DNA of 64,000 nucleotides. It comes from Beijerinckiaceae bacterium. GTDB lineage: Bacteria; Pseudomonadota; Alphaproteobacteria; Rhizobiales; Beijerinckiaceae. A program made the position numbers and the translations under genes. The stretch spans positions 18,652 to 82,651 of the forward strand of contig CANGFT010000011.1 in the NCBI GenBank assembly GCA_947453205.1, read 5' to 3'. The notes beneath the pieces are model-generated. The model was not told where the DNA came from. It ran no database searches and saw only the letters and a list, made by a program, of their open reading frames with translations. Below are positions 54,129 through 63,259 of the stretch, piece by piece (position 1 is the stretch's first letter; each line of letters begins with the position of its first letter).

Positions 54129-55121
54129 GTGAGGAAAAAGCCGCTCGTCATCGTCACGCGCAAGCTCCCCGAGGTCGTGGAGACCCGGATGTGCGAGCTA
54201 TTCGAGACCCGCCTTAACGAATCGGACGCGCCCATGAGCCGGGCCGACCTCGCCGCCGCCATGGCCGTGGCCGAGGTTCTCGTGCCCACCGTCACGGATC
54301 GGATCGACCGGGCGCTCATCGACCAGGCCGGGCCGCAGTTGAAGCTGATCGCCAATTTCGGCAATGGCGTCGACAATATCGACGTCGCCGCCGCCATGGA
54401 GCGCGGCGTCACCGTCACCAATACGCCGGGCGTCCTCACCGAGGACACCGCCGACATGACCATGGCGCTGATCCTCGCCGTGGCGCGGCGGGTGGTCGAG
54501 GGCGCCCATGTCATCCCCGGCGGCGACTGGGCGGGCTGGTCGCCGACATGGATGCTGGGGCGGCGCATCACCGGCAAGAGGCTCGGCATCGTCGGCATGG
54601 GGCGCATCGGCCAGGCGCTGGCCCGCCGCGCCAGGGCCTTCGGCCTGTCGATCCACTACCACAACCGCCGCAGGGTCTCGACGGCGATCGAGGAGCAACT
54701 GGAGGCGACCTATTGGGAGAGCCTCGACCAGATGCTGGCGCGCATGGACATCGTGTCCGTGAACTGCCCCCACACGCCCGCGACCTACCACCTGCTCTCC
54801 GCCCGGCGCCTCAAGCATCTGCGTCCCAGCGCGATCATCGTGAACACGGCGCGCGGCGAGATCATCGACGAGGCGGCTCTCATCCAGATGCTGGAGAAGG
54901 GCGAGATCGCGGGCGCGGGGCTAGACGTCTTCGAACACGAGCCCGCCGTGCCCACCAAGCTGATGCGGCTCGCCAAAGCCAACAAGGTGACGCTGCTGCC
55001 GCATATGGGCTCAGCCACGCAAGAGGGCCGCATCGACATGGGCGAGAAGGTCATCATCAATGTGAAGGCCTTCCTCGACGGCCATCGCCCGCCGGACCGC
55101 GTCCTGCCCAGCATGCTCTGA
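54129..55121 (+). CDS. D-2-hydroxyacid dehydrogenase, glyoxylate/hydroxypyruvate reductase type
   Basis: A 330-aa NAD(P)-dependent D-2-hydroxyacid dehydrogenase, probably reducing glyoxylate or hydroxypyruvate. Substrate motif NFGNGVDNIDVAAA, nucleotide-binding GIVGMGRIGQALARRARAFG, and the catalytic Arg (NTARGE), Glu (EHEPAVP) and His (LLPHMGSAT) are intact. The start is the GTG at 54129, after AAGGGTCAGGAA; the long open frame upstream runs across the 11-bp repeats and is not protein-like. The stop abuts the convergent mepA stop with no gap. Confidence 0.9.
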   Translation: MRKKPLVIVTRKLPEVVETRMCELFETRLNESDAPMSRADLAAAMAVAEVLVPTVTDRIDRALIDQAGPQLKLIANFGNGVDNIDVAAAMERGVTVTNTPGVLTEDTADMTMALILAVARRVVEGAHVIPGGDWAGWSPTWMLGRRITGKRLGIVGMGRIGQALARRARAFGLSIHYHNRRRVSTAIEEQLEATYWESLDQMLARMDIVSVNCPHTPATYHLLSARRLKHLRPSAIIVNTARGEIIDEAALIQMLEKGEIAGAGLDVFEHEPAVPTKLMRLAKANKVTLLPHMGSATQEGRIDMGEKVIINVKAFLDGHRPPDRVLPSML

Positions 55122-56045
55122 TCAGGGCGCGTTCAGCACGGCGCTGCAGGCCTTGGGCAGGGCCGCCATGGTCATCGGCGGCTTTGGCCTGGCGTTGGGG
55201 TCGGGCCTGGGATTCAGCGCCTCATCCGTGAACCACCAGGCGAGGCTGGAATCGCAGCCATCGCCTTCGGGCACGGGATCCTGACGGGTGCAGCCCGCCT
55301 CGCCCACGGGGCAGGAAAGCCGGATGTGGAAGTGATAGTCGTGCCCATACATGGGCCGCATCTTCGACAGCCAGGCGCGGTCGCCCCGCGCATCCCGGCA
55401 GATGGCCTTCTTGATCGCGGGATTGACGAAGATCCGCTGCACCTCGGGCTTTTCCGCCACGGCCCGCAGCATGGCCATATGGGCGGGCGTCCAGCGCGCG
55501 GGGTCGATGTCGAGCCGGTCGGGCCGGACCATCTGGGTCGCCGACATCTCCTCGCGCTCGGCGCGGGTCAGACGGCGCTCGGGCATGGGGGTGAGCCAGA
55601 CGTCCGCGTCGAGGCCGATCTGGTGGGAGGCGTGGCCGGTGAGCATGGGCCCGCCGCGCGGCTGGGCCATGTCGCCGACGAGAAAGCCCGGCCAGACGCC
55701 AGCCGCGCGCAAATCCTGCGCGGTCCCCTGCAGGAAAGCGGTGAGCGAGGGATGGCCCCAGTTGCGGTTGCGGGACAGGCGCATGACCTGCCAGGCCTCG
55801 CCGTCGATGGGCAGCATCTCCGCGCCTGCGAGGCACCCCTTGGCGTAGAAGCCGACCACCTTCGGCGCCTCGCGCGAGGGTTCGCGCTTGCGGCCGAAGA
55901 GATCCTTGGCCGGCGTCGCGGGATCGTCGGGCCTCGCCAGAGGCGGCAGGACGCGCGGCTCGAGCGAGCCCTTGTCCTGCGCCAGGGCGGGGGCTGCGAG
56001 ACAGGCTGCGAAGACGAGGGCGGCGAGGGAGCGGATTGCGGTCAT
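55122..56045 (-). CDS. mepA: Penicillin-insensitive murein DD-endopeptidase MepA
   Basis: A 307-aa periplasmic zinc peptidase that cuts D-Ala-meso-DAP cross-links in peptidoglycan. Signal peptide MTAIRSLAALVFAACLAAPA is present. The zinc ligands of the LAS fold are seen in GHASHQIGLDADVWL (His and Asp) and GHDYHFHIRLSCP (His). Length and the two-disulfide pattern fit the family. It is divergent from an L,D-transpeptidase gene across 143 bp (56046-56188). Confidence 0.93.
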   Translation of the reverse strand: MTAIRSLAALVFAACLAAPALAQDKGSLEPRVLPPLARPDDPATPAKDLFGRKREPSREAPKVVGFYAKGCLAGAEMLPIDGEAWQVMRLSRNRNWGHPSLTAFLQGTAQDLRAAGVWPGFLVGDMAQPRGGPMLTGHASHQIGLDADVWLTPMPERRLTRAEREEMSATQMVRPDRLDIDPARWTPAHMAMLRAVAEKPEVQRIFVNPAIKKAICRDARGDRAWLSKMRPMYGHDYHFHIRLSCPVGEAGCTRQDPVPEGDGCDSSLAWWFTDEALNPRPDPNARPKPPMTMAALPKACSAVLNAP

Positions 56046-56188
56046 GGGGGCCAGTCTTCACGCAGAAGGTTTACCAATCATCAACCATAACCATCAAAAA
56101 ACGGCCGTTTCTGAGGCGACGCCTTTCATTGTTAAGACCAAGCTAAAATCTCAGGCATAGCACTCCAGGCATGGGCCCGGAGGCGGTC

Positions 56189-56716
56189 ATGCGTATCTTG
56201 TTTGCGTCTTTTATGTGTTTGAGCGTTCTGGCGGCGAGCCCTGCGCGGGCGGCCAATATCGAGGTGGACATTCCCAGCCAGCGCATGAAGGTGCGCACCG
56301 CCGCAGGCGAACTGCTGGTCTGGCCGGTATCGACCGCAGCCAGGGGCTTTGTGACGCCAACCGGCGTCTATCGGCCCTACCAACTTGAAAAGATGCACTA
56401 TTCAAAGAAATACAACATGGCGCCCATGCCCCATTCCATCTTCTTCCACGAGGGCTACGCCATCCATGGCGCAAGCGCCGTCGGCCAGCTAGGGCGCCCG
56501 GCCTCCCATGGCTGCATCCGCCTCGCCCCCGCCCATGCGGCGAAGCTGTTCAGCATCGTGAAGCTTGAGGGCGCGGCGATCACCATCCATGACGCGGCCA
56601 GCCGCGCGAAGGCCGACGCCGCTTTCGTCCAGGCGCTCGCCACCGCGCCCCTGCGCACGGACGAAGCCGCTGCGCCCGCGCGCGATGGCTGGGCGCTGCG
56701 CGCAGGCTCGCCTTGA
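56189..56716 (+). CDS. L,D-transpeptidase (YkuD domain)
   Basis: A 175-aa exported L,D-transpeptidase making 3-3 cross-links in peptidoglycan or anchoring proteins. A signal peptide (MRILFASFMCLSVLAASPARA) precedes the YkuD domain with the catalytic block HGASAVGQLGRPASHGCIRL (His93 to Cys109). I use the second ATG (56189) because GGAGG lies 6 bp before it; the first ATG is six codons earlier. The adjacent divergent mepA suggests a shared cell-wall role. Confidence 0.92.
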   Translation: MRILFASFMCLSVLAASPARAANIEVDIPSQRMKVRTAAGELLVWPVSTAARGFVTPTGVYRPYQLEKMHYSKKYNMAPMPHSIFFHEGYAIHGASAVGQLGRPASHGCIRLAPAHAAKLFSIVKLEGAAITIHDAASRAKADAAFVQALATAPLRTDEAAAPARDGWALRAGSP

Positions 56717-56722
56717 GGTCGA

Positions 56723-57583
56723 TCAGTCCGCGAAGACGACGGTCTTGCGCCCGCTCACCATGACGCGATCGTCGATATGGTGGCGCAGGGCGCGGGCCAG
56801 AACGCGGCGCTCGATGTCGCGGCCCTTGCGAACGAGATCGTCGGGCGTGTCGCGATGGGAGATGCGCTCCACATCCTGCTCGATGATCGGACCCTCATCG
56901 AGGTCCGCCGTCACATAATGGGCGGTGGCGCCGATCAGCTTCACGCCGCGCCGGTGCGCCTGCGTATAGGGATTGGCGCCCTTGAAGCCCGGCAGGAAGG
57001 AATGATGGATGTTGATGCAGCGGCCCATGAGCTTGGCGCTGAGCCCATCCGAGAGGATCTGCATGTAGCGCGCGAGCACCACGACATCAGTTTTGCTGGA
57101 GCGGATGAGCTCCCAGATCTGGGCCTCCTGCTCCATCTTGGTCTCCTTCGTCACGGGCAGGTGATGGAAGGGCACGCCATCGAAATCATGATGGGCGTAG
57201 GTCTCGCGCGGATGGTTCGACACGATGGCCGAAAGGTCCATGTTCAACTCGCCGATGCGCCAGCGATAGATGAGATCGCCAAGGCAATGATCGAAGCGCG
57301 AGACAAGGATCATCACGCGCTTCTTGGCGTCGCGCGGATTCATGCGCCAGTTCATTTTGAAGCGCTCGCCGATGGCGGCGAACCCCTCGCGCAGGGCGTC
57401 ATAATTCTCGACCCGGTCGAAGACGATGCGGCAGAAGAAGACCGCCGTCTCCGTGTCGTCATATTGCTGGGCGTCGAGAATGTTGCAGCCGTGTTCGAAA
57501 ATATAGGTCGAGACCGCCGCGACGATGCCGGGCTGGTTGGGGCAGGAGAAGGCGAGGACATATTGGGCTTGGGCGCCGGACAT
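56723..57583 (-). CDS. purU: Formyltetrahydrofolate deformylase PurU
   Basis: PurU hydrolyses 10-formyl-tetrahydrofolate to formate and tetrahydrofolate. The 286-aa protein has an N-terminal ACT domain ([20 protein letters not shown]) and a formyltransferase-like domain with [27 protein letters not shown] and [17 protein letters not shown]. The start at 57583 gives the family N-terminus; the upstream open frame is arginine-rich noise. The 189 bp to bioD show no feature. Confidence 0.95.
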   Translation of the reverse strand: MSGAQAQYVLAFSCPNQPGIVAAVSTYIFEHGCNILDAQQYDDTETAVFFCRIVFDRVENYDALREGFAAIGERFKMNWRMNPRDAKKRVMILVSRFDHCLGDLIYRWRIGELNMDLSAIVSNHPRETYAHHDFDGVPFHHLPVTKETKMEQEAQIWELIRSSKTDVVVLARYMQILSDGLSAKLMGRCINIHHSFLPGFKGANPYTQAHRRGVKLIGATAHYVTADLDEGPIIEQDVERISHRDTPDDLVRKGRDIERRVLARALRHHIDDRVMVSGRKTVVFAD

Positions 57584-57772
57584 GAAGGTGATCCTGAACT
57601 GAATGCGTGAAGGGCGAAGGGGCGGCGCGCGACGCGCGGCCATCAACCTCGGTCGGCGACGGTCAGCAAGAACATGGCGGCGGTCCGGGGCACGGCGAAA
57701 CCTTTTCAAAACGCGAGGCTGGTTCTGGCACGCGATCCCGGCTACGGCAAGAGCGGCGGCGCCAAACGCGGG

Positions 57773-58444
57773 TCAGGCCAGAAGCCCACAAACCGAGGCG
57801 AGTGGGCCGAAATCCGTCTCCCCGCGCCGGATGGGCGCCAGCGGGACGCCCGGCAGGAAACCGGCGATCTCAGCCAGGGTTTCGGCGAAGCTGACGCCAG
57901 ACCCCTCGCTCTCGCACAGCACTATCGCGCAGGGCGCGCAGCCTGCGGCCCACATGGCGGCATGGGCGGTCAGGGCATGGCTGATCGCCCCCAGATAGCT
58001 CCCGGTCACGAGCAGGGCGGGCAGGCGCAGCGCCATGATCGCGTCAAGGCAGGTCGCGCCTTCGGCGAGGGGCGACATGACCCCGCCCGCGCCCTCGATC
58101 AGAAGCGGACCTCTGGCGGCGCGCAGCGCGGGGGCGCAGAGGCGCAGGATGTCGTCGAGGGTGAGCCTGCGCCCCTCGAGCCGCGCCGCCATGTTCGGGG
58201 CCAGCGGGGCCTTGAAGCGCAGGGGCGCGATGGCGTCGAGCGCGGCGGGCGTGAAGGGCTCGCCCATGGCCTCGATGAGCACGGCGGGGTCCGAGCCTGC
58301 GGGCGAGGCCGGATCAAAGCCGCTCACCACAGGCTTCAGCGCCCGCGCAGGCAGGCCCGCCGCGCGCAGATGGCGCAGCAATCCGGCGGTGACGAAAGTC
58401 TTGCCGCAATCGGTGCCGGTCGCGGTGATGAAAAGCCCGCTCAT
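57773..58444 (-). CDS. bioD: Dethiobiotin synthetase BioD
   Basis: BioD forms the ureido ring of dethiobiotin from 7,8-diaminononanoate, CO2 and ATP. The 223-aa protein has P-loop ATGTDCGKT (residues 8-16), the substrate lysine region RALKPVVSGFDP, and PLLIEGAGGVMSPLAEG. Its start overlaps the bioF stop by 4 bp. Last gene of the bioF-bioD operon. Confidence 0.94.
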   Translation of the reverse strand: MSGLFITATGTDCGKTFVTAGLLRHLRAAGLPARALKPVVSGFDPASPAGSDPAVLIEAMGEPFTPAALDAIAPLRFKAPLAPNMAARLEGRRLTLDDILRLCAPALRAARGPLLIEGAGGVMSPLAEGATCLDAIMALRLPALLVTGSYLGAISHALTAHAAMWAAGCAPCAIVLCESEGSGVSFAETLAEIAGFLPGVPLAPIRRGETDFGPLASVCGLLA

Positions 58445-59589
58445 GCGCTTTGCGCCTCCAGCGCGTCGGCCATCGCCGCCGCAAGTCCGGCGACCTCCTC
58501 ATCCCCATGGGCGGCGGAGAAGGTGACGCGCAGCCGCGACGTGCCAGGCGGCACCGTGGGCGGGCGGATGGCGCCGACCAGATAGCCCGCCGCCTCCAGC
58601 CGCTGAGAGATCGCCAGCGCGCGGCGGGCGTCGCCCACGATCACCGGCGCGATGCAGCTCTGCGCCTCGGGCAGGCCCATCAGCCCCGTGAAGAGCCGCG
58701 CCTTGCGCAGGGGCTCGGCCACCCGCGCCGGATCGCGCTCCACGATGTCGAGCGCCGCCAGAGCCGCCGCCACGCTCGCGGGCGGCAGGCCCGTGGAATA
58801 GACGAAGGTGCGGGCGCGGGTCTTGAGGTAGTCCACGACCGGCGCGGAGGCGCAGACATAGCCGCCGTAGCTGCCGAGCGCCTTCGACAGCGTGCCCATT
58901 CGCAAGGGAACGTCATGGCCATGGGCGGCGCCGCGCCCGCCGTTCACCACGCCAAGCCCATGGGCGTCGTCGACCATGAGCCAGGCGTCATGGGCCTGCG
59001 ACGCCGCCAGCAGATCGCCCACGGGCGCAAGATCACCATCCATGGAGAAGACCCCGTCGGTCGCCACAAGGCAGCGCGCCGCCGAGCCCCGATGCGCCCG
59101 CAGCAAGTCTTCGAGATGGCCAGCATCGTTGTGGCGGAAGCTGAGGGTCCGGGCGCCCGACAGCTTCGCCCCGCTCAGAAGGCTCGAATGGACGAGTTCG
59201 TCCAGCAGCACGAGGTCATTGGGTCCCGTCAGGGTCGCGATGATCCCGGCGTTCGCCAGATAGCCCGAGCCGAAGACGCAGGCCGCCTCAGCGCCCTTGA
59301 AGGCCGCGAGCCGCCGCTCCAGCTCGCCGAGCAGGGGATGATCCCCCGTGATGAGCCTTGAGGCGCAGGCCCCTGCCCCATGGGCGTCAAGGGCGGCGCG
59401 GGCGGCCTCCAGCACGCGGGGGTCGCGGGCGAGGCCGAGGTAATCGTTGCAGGAGAAGCTCAGGAGCCGGCGTCCGCCCCGCAGCACATGGGTCGCGTCC
59501 AGACGCCCGGTCGGGGCGAGGCGGCGGCGCAGGCCCGCGGCCTCGAGCGAGGCGAGCTTGCGTCTGGCGAAGGCGTCGAGCGTGTCCAT
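58441..59589 (-). CDS. bioF: 8-Amino-7-oxononanoate synthase BioF
   Basis: PLP enzyme condensing pimeloyl-CoA or pimeloyl-ACP with L-alanine, 382 aa. FSCNDYLGLARDPRV, GSGYLANAG, VDDAHGLGVVNGGRG and the PLP lysine in MGTLSKALGSYGGYVC are diagnostic. First gene of the minus-strand bio pair, divergent from bioB across 100 bp. 5-Aminolevulinate synthase is a relative, but the bio context decides. Confidence 0.95.
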   Translation of the reverse strand: MDTLDAFARRKLASLEAAGLRRRLAPTGRLDATHVLRGGRRLLSFSCNDYLGLARDPRVLEAARAALDAHGAGACASRLITGDHPLLGELERRLAAFKGAEAACVFGSGYLANAGIIATLTGPNDLVLLDELVHSSLLSGAKLSGARTLSFRHNDAGHLEDLLRAHRGSAARCLVATDGVFSMDGDLAPVGDLLAASQAHDAWLMVDDAHGLGVVNGGRGAAHGHDVPLRMGTLSKALGSYGGYVCASAPVVDYLKTRARTFVYSTGLPPASVAAALAALDIVERDPARVAEPLRKARLFTGLMGLPEAQSCIAPVIVGDARRALAISQRLEAAGYLVGAIRPPTVPPGTSRLRVTFSAAHGDEEVAGLAAAMADALEAQSA

Positions 59590-59689
59590 GGCCTATCCAA
59601 TGGTCGCGTAAGGCCCGCTATGGGGCGGTTCGCGCTTGCCCGGCGGACCCTAAAGAGGCATGTAGGGACGCGCAACCTAAGGACAGACG

Positions 59690-60718
59690 ATGAACGCCGT
59701 GGACGCCGCCCTCCATCGCCAAGACCCCTGCACCGACCCCCGCATGGGAGATTCGCAGACCGATCTGCGCCATGACTGGACCCGCGCCGAGATCCGCGCC
59801 CTGTTCGAACTGCCCTTCCCCGAACTTATCTTCCGCGCCCAGAGCGTCCATCGCCTGCGCTTCGACCCGTCCAGGGTGCAGCTCTCCACGCTCATGTCGA
59901 TCAAGACCGGCGGCTGCCCTGAGGATTGCGCCTATTGCCCCCAGAGCGCCCATAACGACACGGGCCTCAAGGCCTCCAAGCTCGTGGATGTCGAGGAGGT
60001 CATGCAGGCCGCCCGGCAGGCGAAGGAGCAGGGCTCGACCCGCTTCTGCATGGGCGCCGCCTGGCGCTCGCCCAAGGACCGCGACATGGACGACCTCTGC
60101 GAGATCGTCGAGGGCGTGAAGGCCATGGGTCTGGAGACCTGCATGACCCTTGGCATGCTGACCGCCCCGCAGGCGGGCCGCCTGAAGACGGCCGGCCTCG
60201 ACTATTACAACCACAACCTCGACACCTCCCCCGAATTCTACCCCCAGATCATCACCACCCGCACCTGGCAGGACCGGCTCGACACCCTCGCCGTCGTGCG
60301 CGACGCGGGCATGAGCGTGTGCTGCGGCGGCATCGTGGGCATGGGCGAGAGCGTGGACGACCGCGTGGGCATGGTCCATGCGCTGGCGACCATTCCGAGC
60401 CATCCCGAGAGCGTGCCGATCAATCTGCTCGTGCAGATCGCGGGCACGCCGCTCGAGGGGACCGGCCGCGTCCACCCGATCGATTTCGTGCGCACCATCG
60501 CGGTGGCGCGGATCACCATGCCCGCCTCCATGGTGCGCCTGTCGGCGGGCCGCGAGGACATGACCGACGAGCTGCAGGCCCTGTGCTTCCTCGCGGGCGC
60601 CAACTCCATCTTCTCGGGCGAGCGGCTGCTGACCACGCCCAACCCCGGCGAGGACCGCGACGGCGCGCTCTTCGCCCGCCTTGGCATGTCGACCGATGTC
60701 GGCGCCGGGAAGCTCTGA
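59690..60718 (+). CDS. bioB: Biotin synthase BioB
   Basis: Radical SAM enzyme inserting sulfur into dethiobiotin, 342 aa. The [4Fe-4S] motif is [12 protein letters not shown] (Cys76, Cys80, Cys83), and [31 protein letters not shown] and [13 protein letters not shown] are typical. Its last 23 bp overlap the start of bioA, so the pair is translationally coupled. No BioR-like box (TTATNNATAA) was found in the bioF-bioB gap. Confidence 0.96.
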   Translation: MNAVDAALHRQDPCTDPRMGDSQTDLRHDWTRAEIRALFELPFPELIFRAQSVHRLRFDPSRVQLSTLMSIKTGGCPEDCAYCPQSAHNDTGLKASKLVDVEEVMQAARQAKEQGSTRFCMGAAWRSPKDRDMDDLCEIVEGVKAMGLETCMTLGMLTAPQAGRLKTAGLDYYNHNLDTSPEFYPQIITTRTWQDRLDTLAVVRDAGMSVCCGGIVGMGESVDDRVGMVHALATIPSHPESVPINLLVQIAGTPLEGTGRVHPIDFVRTIAVARITMPASMVRLSAGREDMTDELQALCFLAGANSIFSGERLLTTPNPGEDRDGALFARLGMSTDVGAGKL

Positions 60719-61991
60719 GCCGGGCTGGCTCAAAAACGGCCTCGATCACGTCTGGCTGCCCTATGCGCAGATGAAGACGGCGGCGCCGCCGGTCCCGGTG
60801 GCGTCGAGCCAGGGCGTGCGGCTGACGCTCAGCGACGGGCGCGTGCTGATCGACGGCGTCGCAAGCTGGTGGACCGCCTGCCACGGCTACAACCATCCCC
60901 ATATCGCCGAGGCCGTGCGCGCGCAGCTTGCGCGGATGCCCCATGTCATGATGGGCGGCCTCGCCCATGAGCAGGCCTATCGGCTGGCGTCGCGCCTCGC
61001 GGCCCTGCTGCCGGGGGATCTGGAGCGGGTGTTCTTCACCGAATCAGGCTCGGTCTCGGTCGAGGTCGCCATGAAGATGGCGGTGCAATTCTGGATGAAC
61101 CGGGGCGTGCCGGGCCGCACGAAGATCCTGAGCTTTCGCGGCGGCTATCATGGCGACACCTTCGCCACCATGGCGGTCTGCGACCCGCAGGAGGGGATGC
61201 ACGCCAAATTCGCGGGCGTTCTGGCCCCCCAGATCATCGCCGACCTGCCGCGCGCGGACGCGGAGCTGACAGCCCTGCGCGCGCTCGTCGAGGCCCATGC
61301 CCATGAGCTCGCCGCCATCCTCGTGGAGCCGCGTGTGCAGGGCGCAGGCGGCATGGTCTTCCATGGCGACGATGTCTTGCGCCATCTGCGCCAACTCGCG
61401 GACGATTACGGGCTCCTGCTCATTTTCGATGAAATCTTCACGGGCTTCGGGCGCACCGGCGCGCTCTTCGCCTGCACGGATGCGGGCGTCACGCCTGACA
61501 TCGTGACCCTCTCCAAGGCGCTGACCGGGGGAACCTCGCCCCTCGCCGCCACTGTGGCGCGGCGCCATGTGTTTGAGGCCTTCTGGAGCGATGACCCGGA
61601 CAGGGCGCTGATGCACGGGCCGACCTTCATGGGCCATGCGCTCGCCTGCGCCGCCGCCAACGCCTCGCTCGATCTCTTCGAAACCGAGCCGCGCATGGCG
61701 CAGGTGGCGCGCATCGCCGCCCGGCTGGAGGAGGGCCTCGCCCCCTGCCGCGCCCTGGCGGGCGTCAGGGATGTGCGCGTCATGGGCGCCATCGGCGTGG
61801 TGGAGCTTGAGGCCCTGCCGCAAGGTCTGCAAAAAACCCTGCAGGCGGCCTTCCTCGAAAAGGGCGTGTGGATCCGCCCCTTCCGCAACATCGTCTACCT
61901 CACGCCCGCCTTCGTGATCGGGGACGGGGAGCTCGACCAACTCACCGGCGCCGTCGTGGACGTGCTGGACAAGGCCCTGCGCGGCGCCTAA
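60696..61991 (+). CDS. bioA: Adenosylmethionine-8-amino-7-oxononanoate aminotransferase BioA
   Basis: BioA converts 8-amino-7-oxononanoate to 7,8-diaminononanoate with SAM as amino donor and PLP as cofactor. From the ATG at 60696 it has 431 aa. [51 protein letters not shown] and the PLP lysine in [15 protein letters not shown] identify BioA rather than another class-III aminotransferase. A TTG five codons earlier is in frame. With bioB, bioF and bioD the late biotin steps are complete; no bioC or bioH is visible. Confidence 0.94.
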   Translation: MSAPGSSEPGWLKNGLDHVWLPYAQMKTAAPPVPVASSQGVRLTLSDGRVLIDGVASWWTACHGYNHPHIAEAVRAQLARMPHVMMGGLAHEQAYRLASRLAALLPGDLERVFFTESGSVSVEVAMKMAVQFWMNRGVPGRTKILSFRGGYHGDTFATMAVCDPQEGMHAKFAGVLAPQIIADLPRADAELTALRALVEAHAHELAAILVEPRVQGAGGMVFHGDDVLRHLRQLADDYGLLLIFDEIFTGFGRTGALFACTDAGVTPDIVTLSKALTGGTSPLAATVARRHVFEAFWSDDPDRALMHGPTFMGHALACAAANASLDLFETEPRMAQVARIAARLEEGLAPCRALAGVRDVRVMGAIGVVELEALPQGLQKTLQAAFLEKGVWIRPFRNIVYLTPAFVIGDGELDQLTGAVVDVLDKALRGA

Positions 61992-62038
61992 TCAGGTCAT
62001 CAATCCATCGACAGACGCCGGACCGGCGGGAGGCAGGC

Positions 62039-63244
62039 ATGACCGAAGTGTTCCTTTGCGCGGGCGTCCGCACCCCTGTCGGCCGCTACGGCGGCTCCCT
62101 CTCGGGCGTGCGGCCGGACGATCTGCTCGCCCACGCCATCCGCGAACTCATGGCGCGCGCGCCCTCCCTGCCCGCCGCCGCCATCGACGAGGTCTATGCG
62201 GGCTGCGCCAATCAGGCGGGCGAGGACAACCGCAATGTGGCGCGCATGTCGCTGCTGCTGGCGGGCCTGCCGCTCGAAGTCCCCGGCGTCACCGTCAACC
62301 GGCTCTGCGGCTCGGGCCTCGACGCGCTTGGCCAGGCCGCGCGCGCCATCCGTGCGGGCGAGATCGACATCGCCATCGCCGGCGGCGTCGAGAGCATGTC
62401 GCGCGCGCCCTTCGTGCAGGGCAAGGCGACCGAGGCCTTTTCGCGCAACGCCGAAATCTTCGACACGACCATCGGCTGGCGCTTCGTCAATCCCGCCATG
62501 AAGGCCCAGTACGGCGTCGACGCCATGGGCGAGACGGCCGAGAATCTGGCGCAGGAGCGCAGCGTCTCGCGGCAGGATCAGGACGCCTTCGCCATGCGCA
62601 GCCAGAACCGCGCCGCCGCCGCCATCGCCAGCGGGCGCTTCGCCCGCGAGATCGCGCCCGTCGAGATCAAGGACCGCAAGGGGACTGTGACCCGCGTCGA
62701 ACATGACGAACATCCACGCGCCACGACCCTCGACAAGCTCGCAAGCCTCAAGCCCATCTTCCGCAAGGACGGCTCGGTGACCGCAGGCAACGCCTCGGGC
62801 GTGAACGATGGCGCGGCGGCCCTGCTCGTCGCCTCGCGCGCCGCCGTGGAGCGCTTCGGCCTCCAGCCGCTGGCGCGCATCACGGGCATGGCGACCGCAG
62901 GCGTGCCGCCGCGCATCATGGGCTTTGGACCCGTGCCCGCCACCCAGAAGCTGATGGAGCGGCGCGGCTATAAAATCTCGGATTTCGACATCGTGGAGCT
63001 GAACGAGGCCTTCGCCTGTCAGGCGCTGGCCTGCACGCGCGGCCTTGGCCTGCCCGACGACGCCGAACATGTGAACCCCAACGGCGGCGCCATCGCCATC
63101 GGCCATCCCCTGGGCATGTCAGGCGCAAGGCTCGCCCTGACGGCGGCGCTGGAGCTCAACGAGCGCAAGGCGAAGCGGGCGCTGGCGACCATGTGCATCG
63201 GGGTTGGACAGGGCATCGCGCTGGCGCTGGAAAGCGTGGACTGA
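62039..63244 (+). CDS. Thiolase, 3-oxoadipyl-CoA thiolase (PcaF) type
   Basis: A 401-aa thiolase. The start at 62039 follows GGGAGGCAGG. Nucleophile Cys90 is in [40 protein letters not shown] and the second cysteine in MCIGVGQG complete the active site. Length and the [26 protein letters not shown] segment (here [18 protein letters not shown]) favour PcaF/PaaJ-like thiolases of the beta-ketoadipate or phenylacetate pathways, but no other pca or paa gene is in the window, so a general acetyl-CoA acetyltransferase is possible. Confidence 0.87.
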   Translation: MTEVFLCAGVRTPVGRYGGSLSGVRPDDLLAHAIRELMARAPSLPAAAIDEVYAGCANQAGEDNRNVARMSLLLAGLPLEVPGVTVNRLCGSGLDALGQAARAIRAGEIDIAIAGGVESMSRAPFVQGKATEAFSRNAEIFDTTIGWRFVNPAMKAQYGVDAMGETAENLAQERSVSRQDQDAFAMRSQNRAAAAIASGRFAREIAPVEIKDRKGTVTRVEHDEHPRATTLDKLASLKPIFRKDGSVTAGNASGVNDGAAALLVASRAAVERFGLQPLARITGMATAGVPPRIMGFGPVPATQKLMERRGYKISDFDIVELNEAFACQALACTRGLGLPDDAEHVNPNGGAIAIGHPLGMSGARLALTAALELNERKAKRALATMCIGVGQGIALALESVD

Positions 63245-63259
63245 CGAGGGGATCATCAC

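Noticed and set aside
59590..59689. Search for a biotin regulator box between bioF and bioB
   Set aside because: No TTATNNATAA-like or BirA-like palindrome was found in the 100-bp gap.
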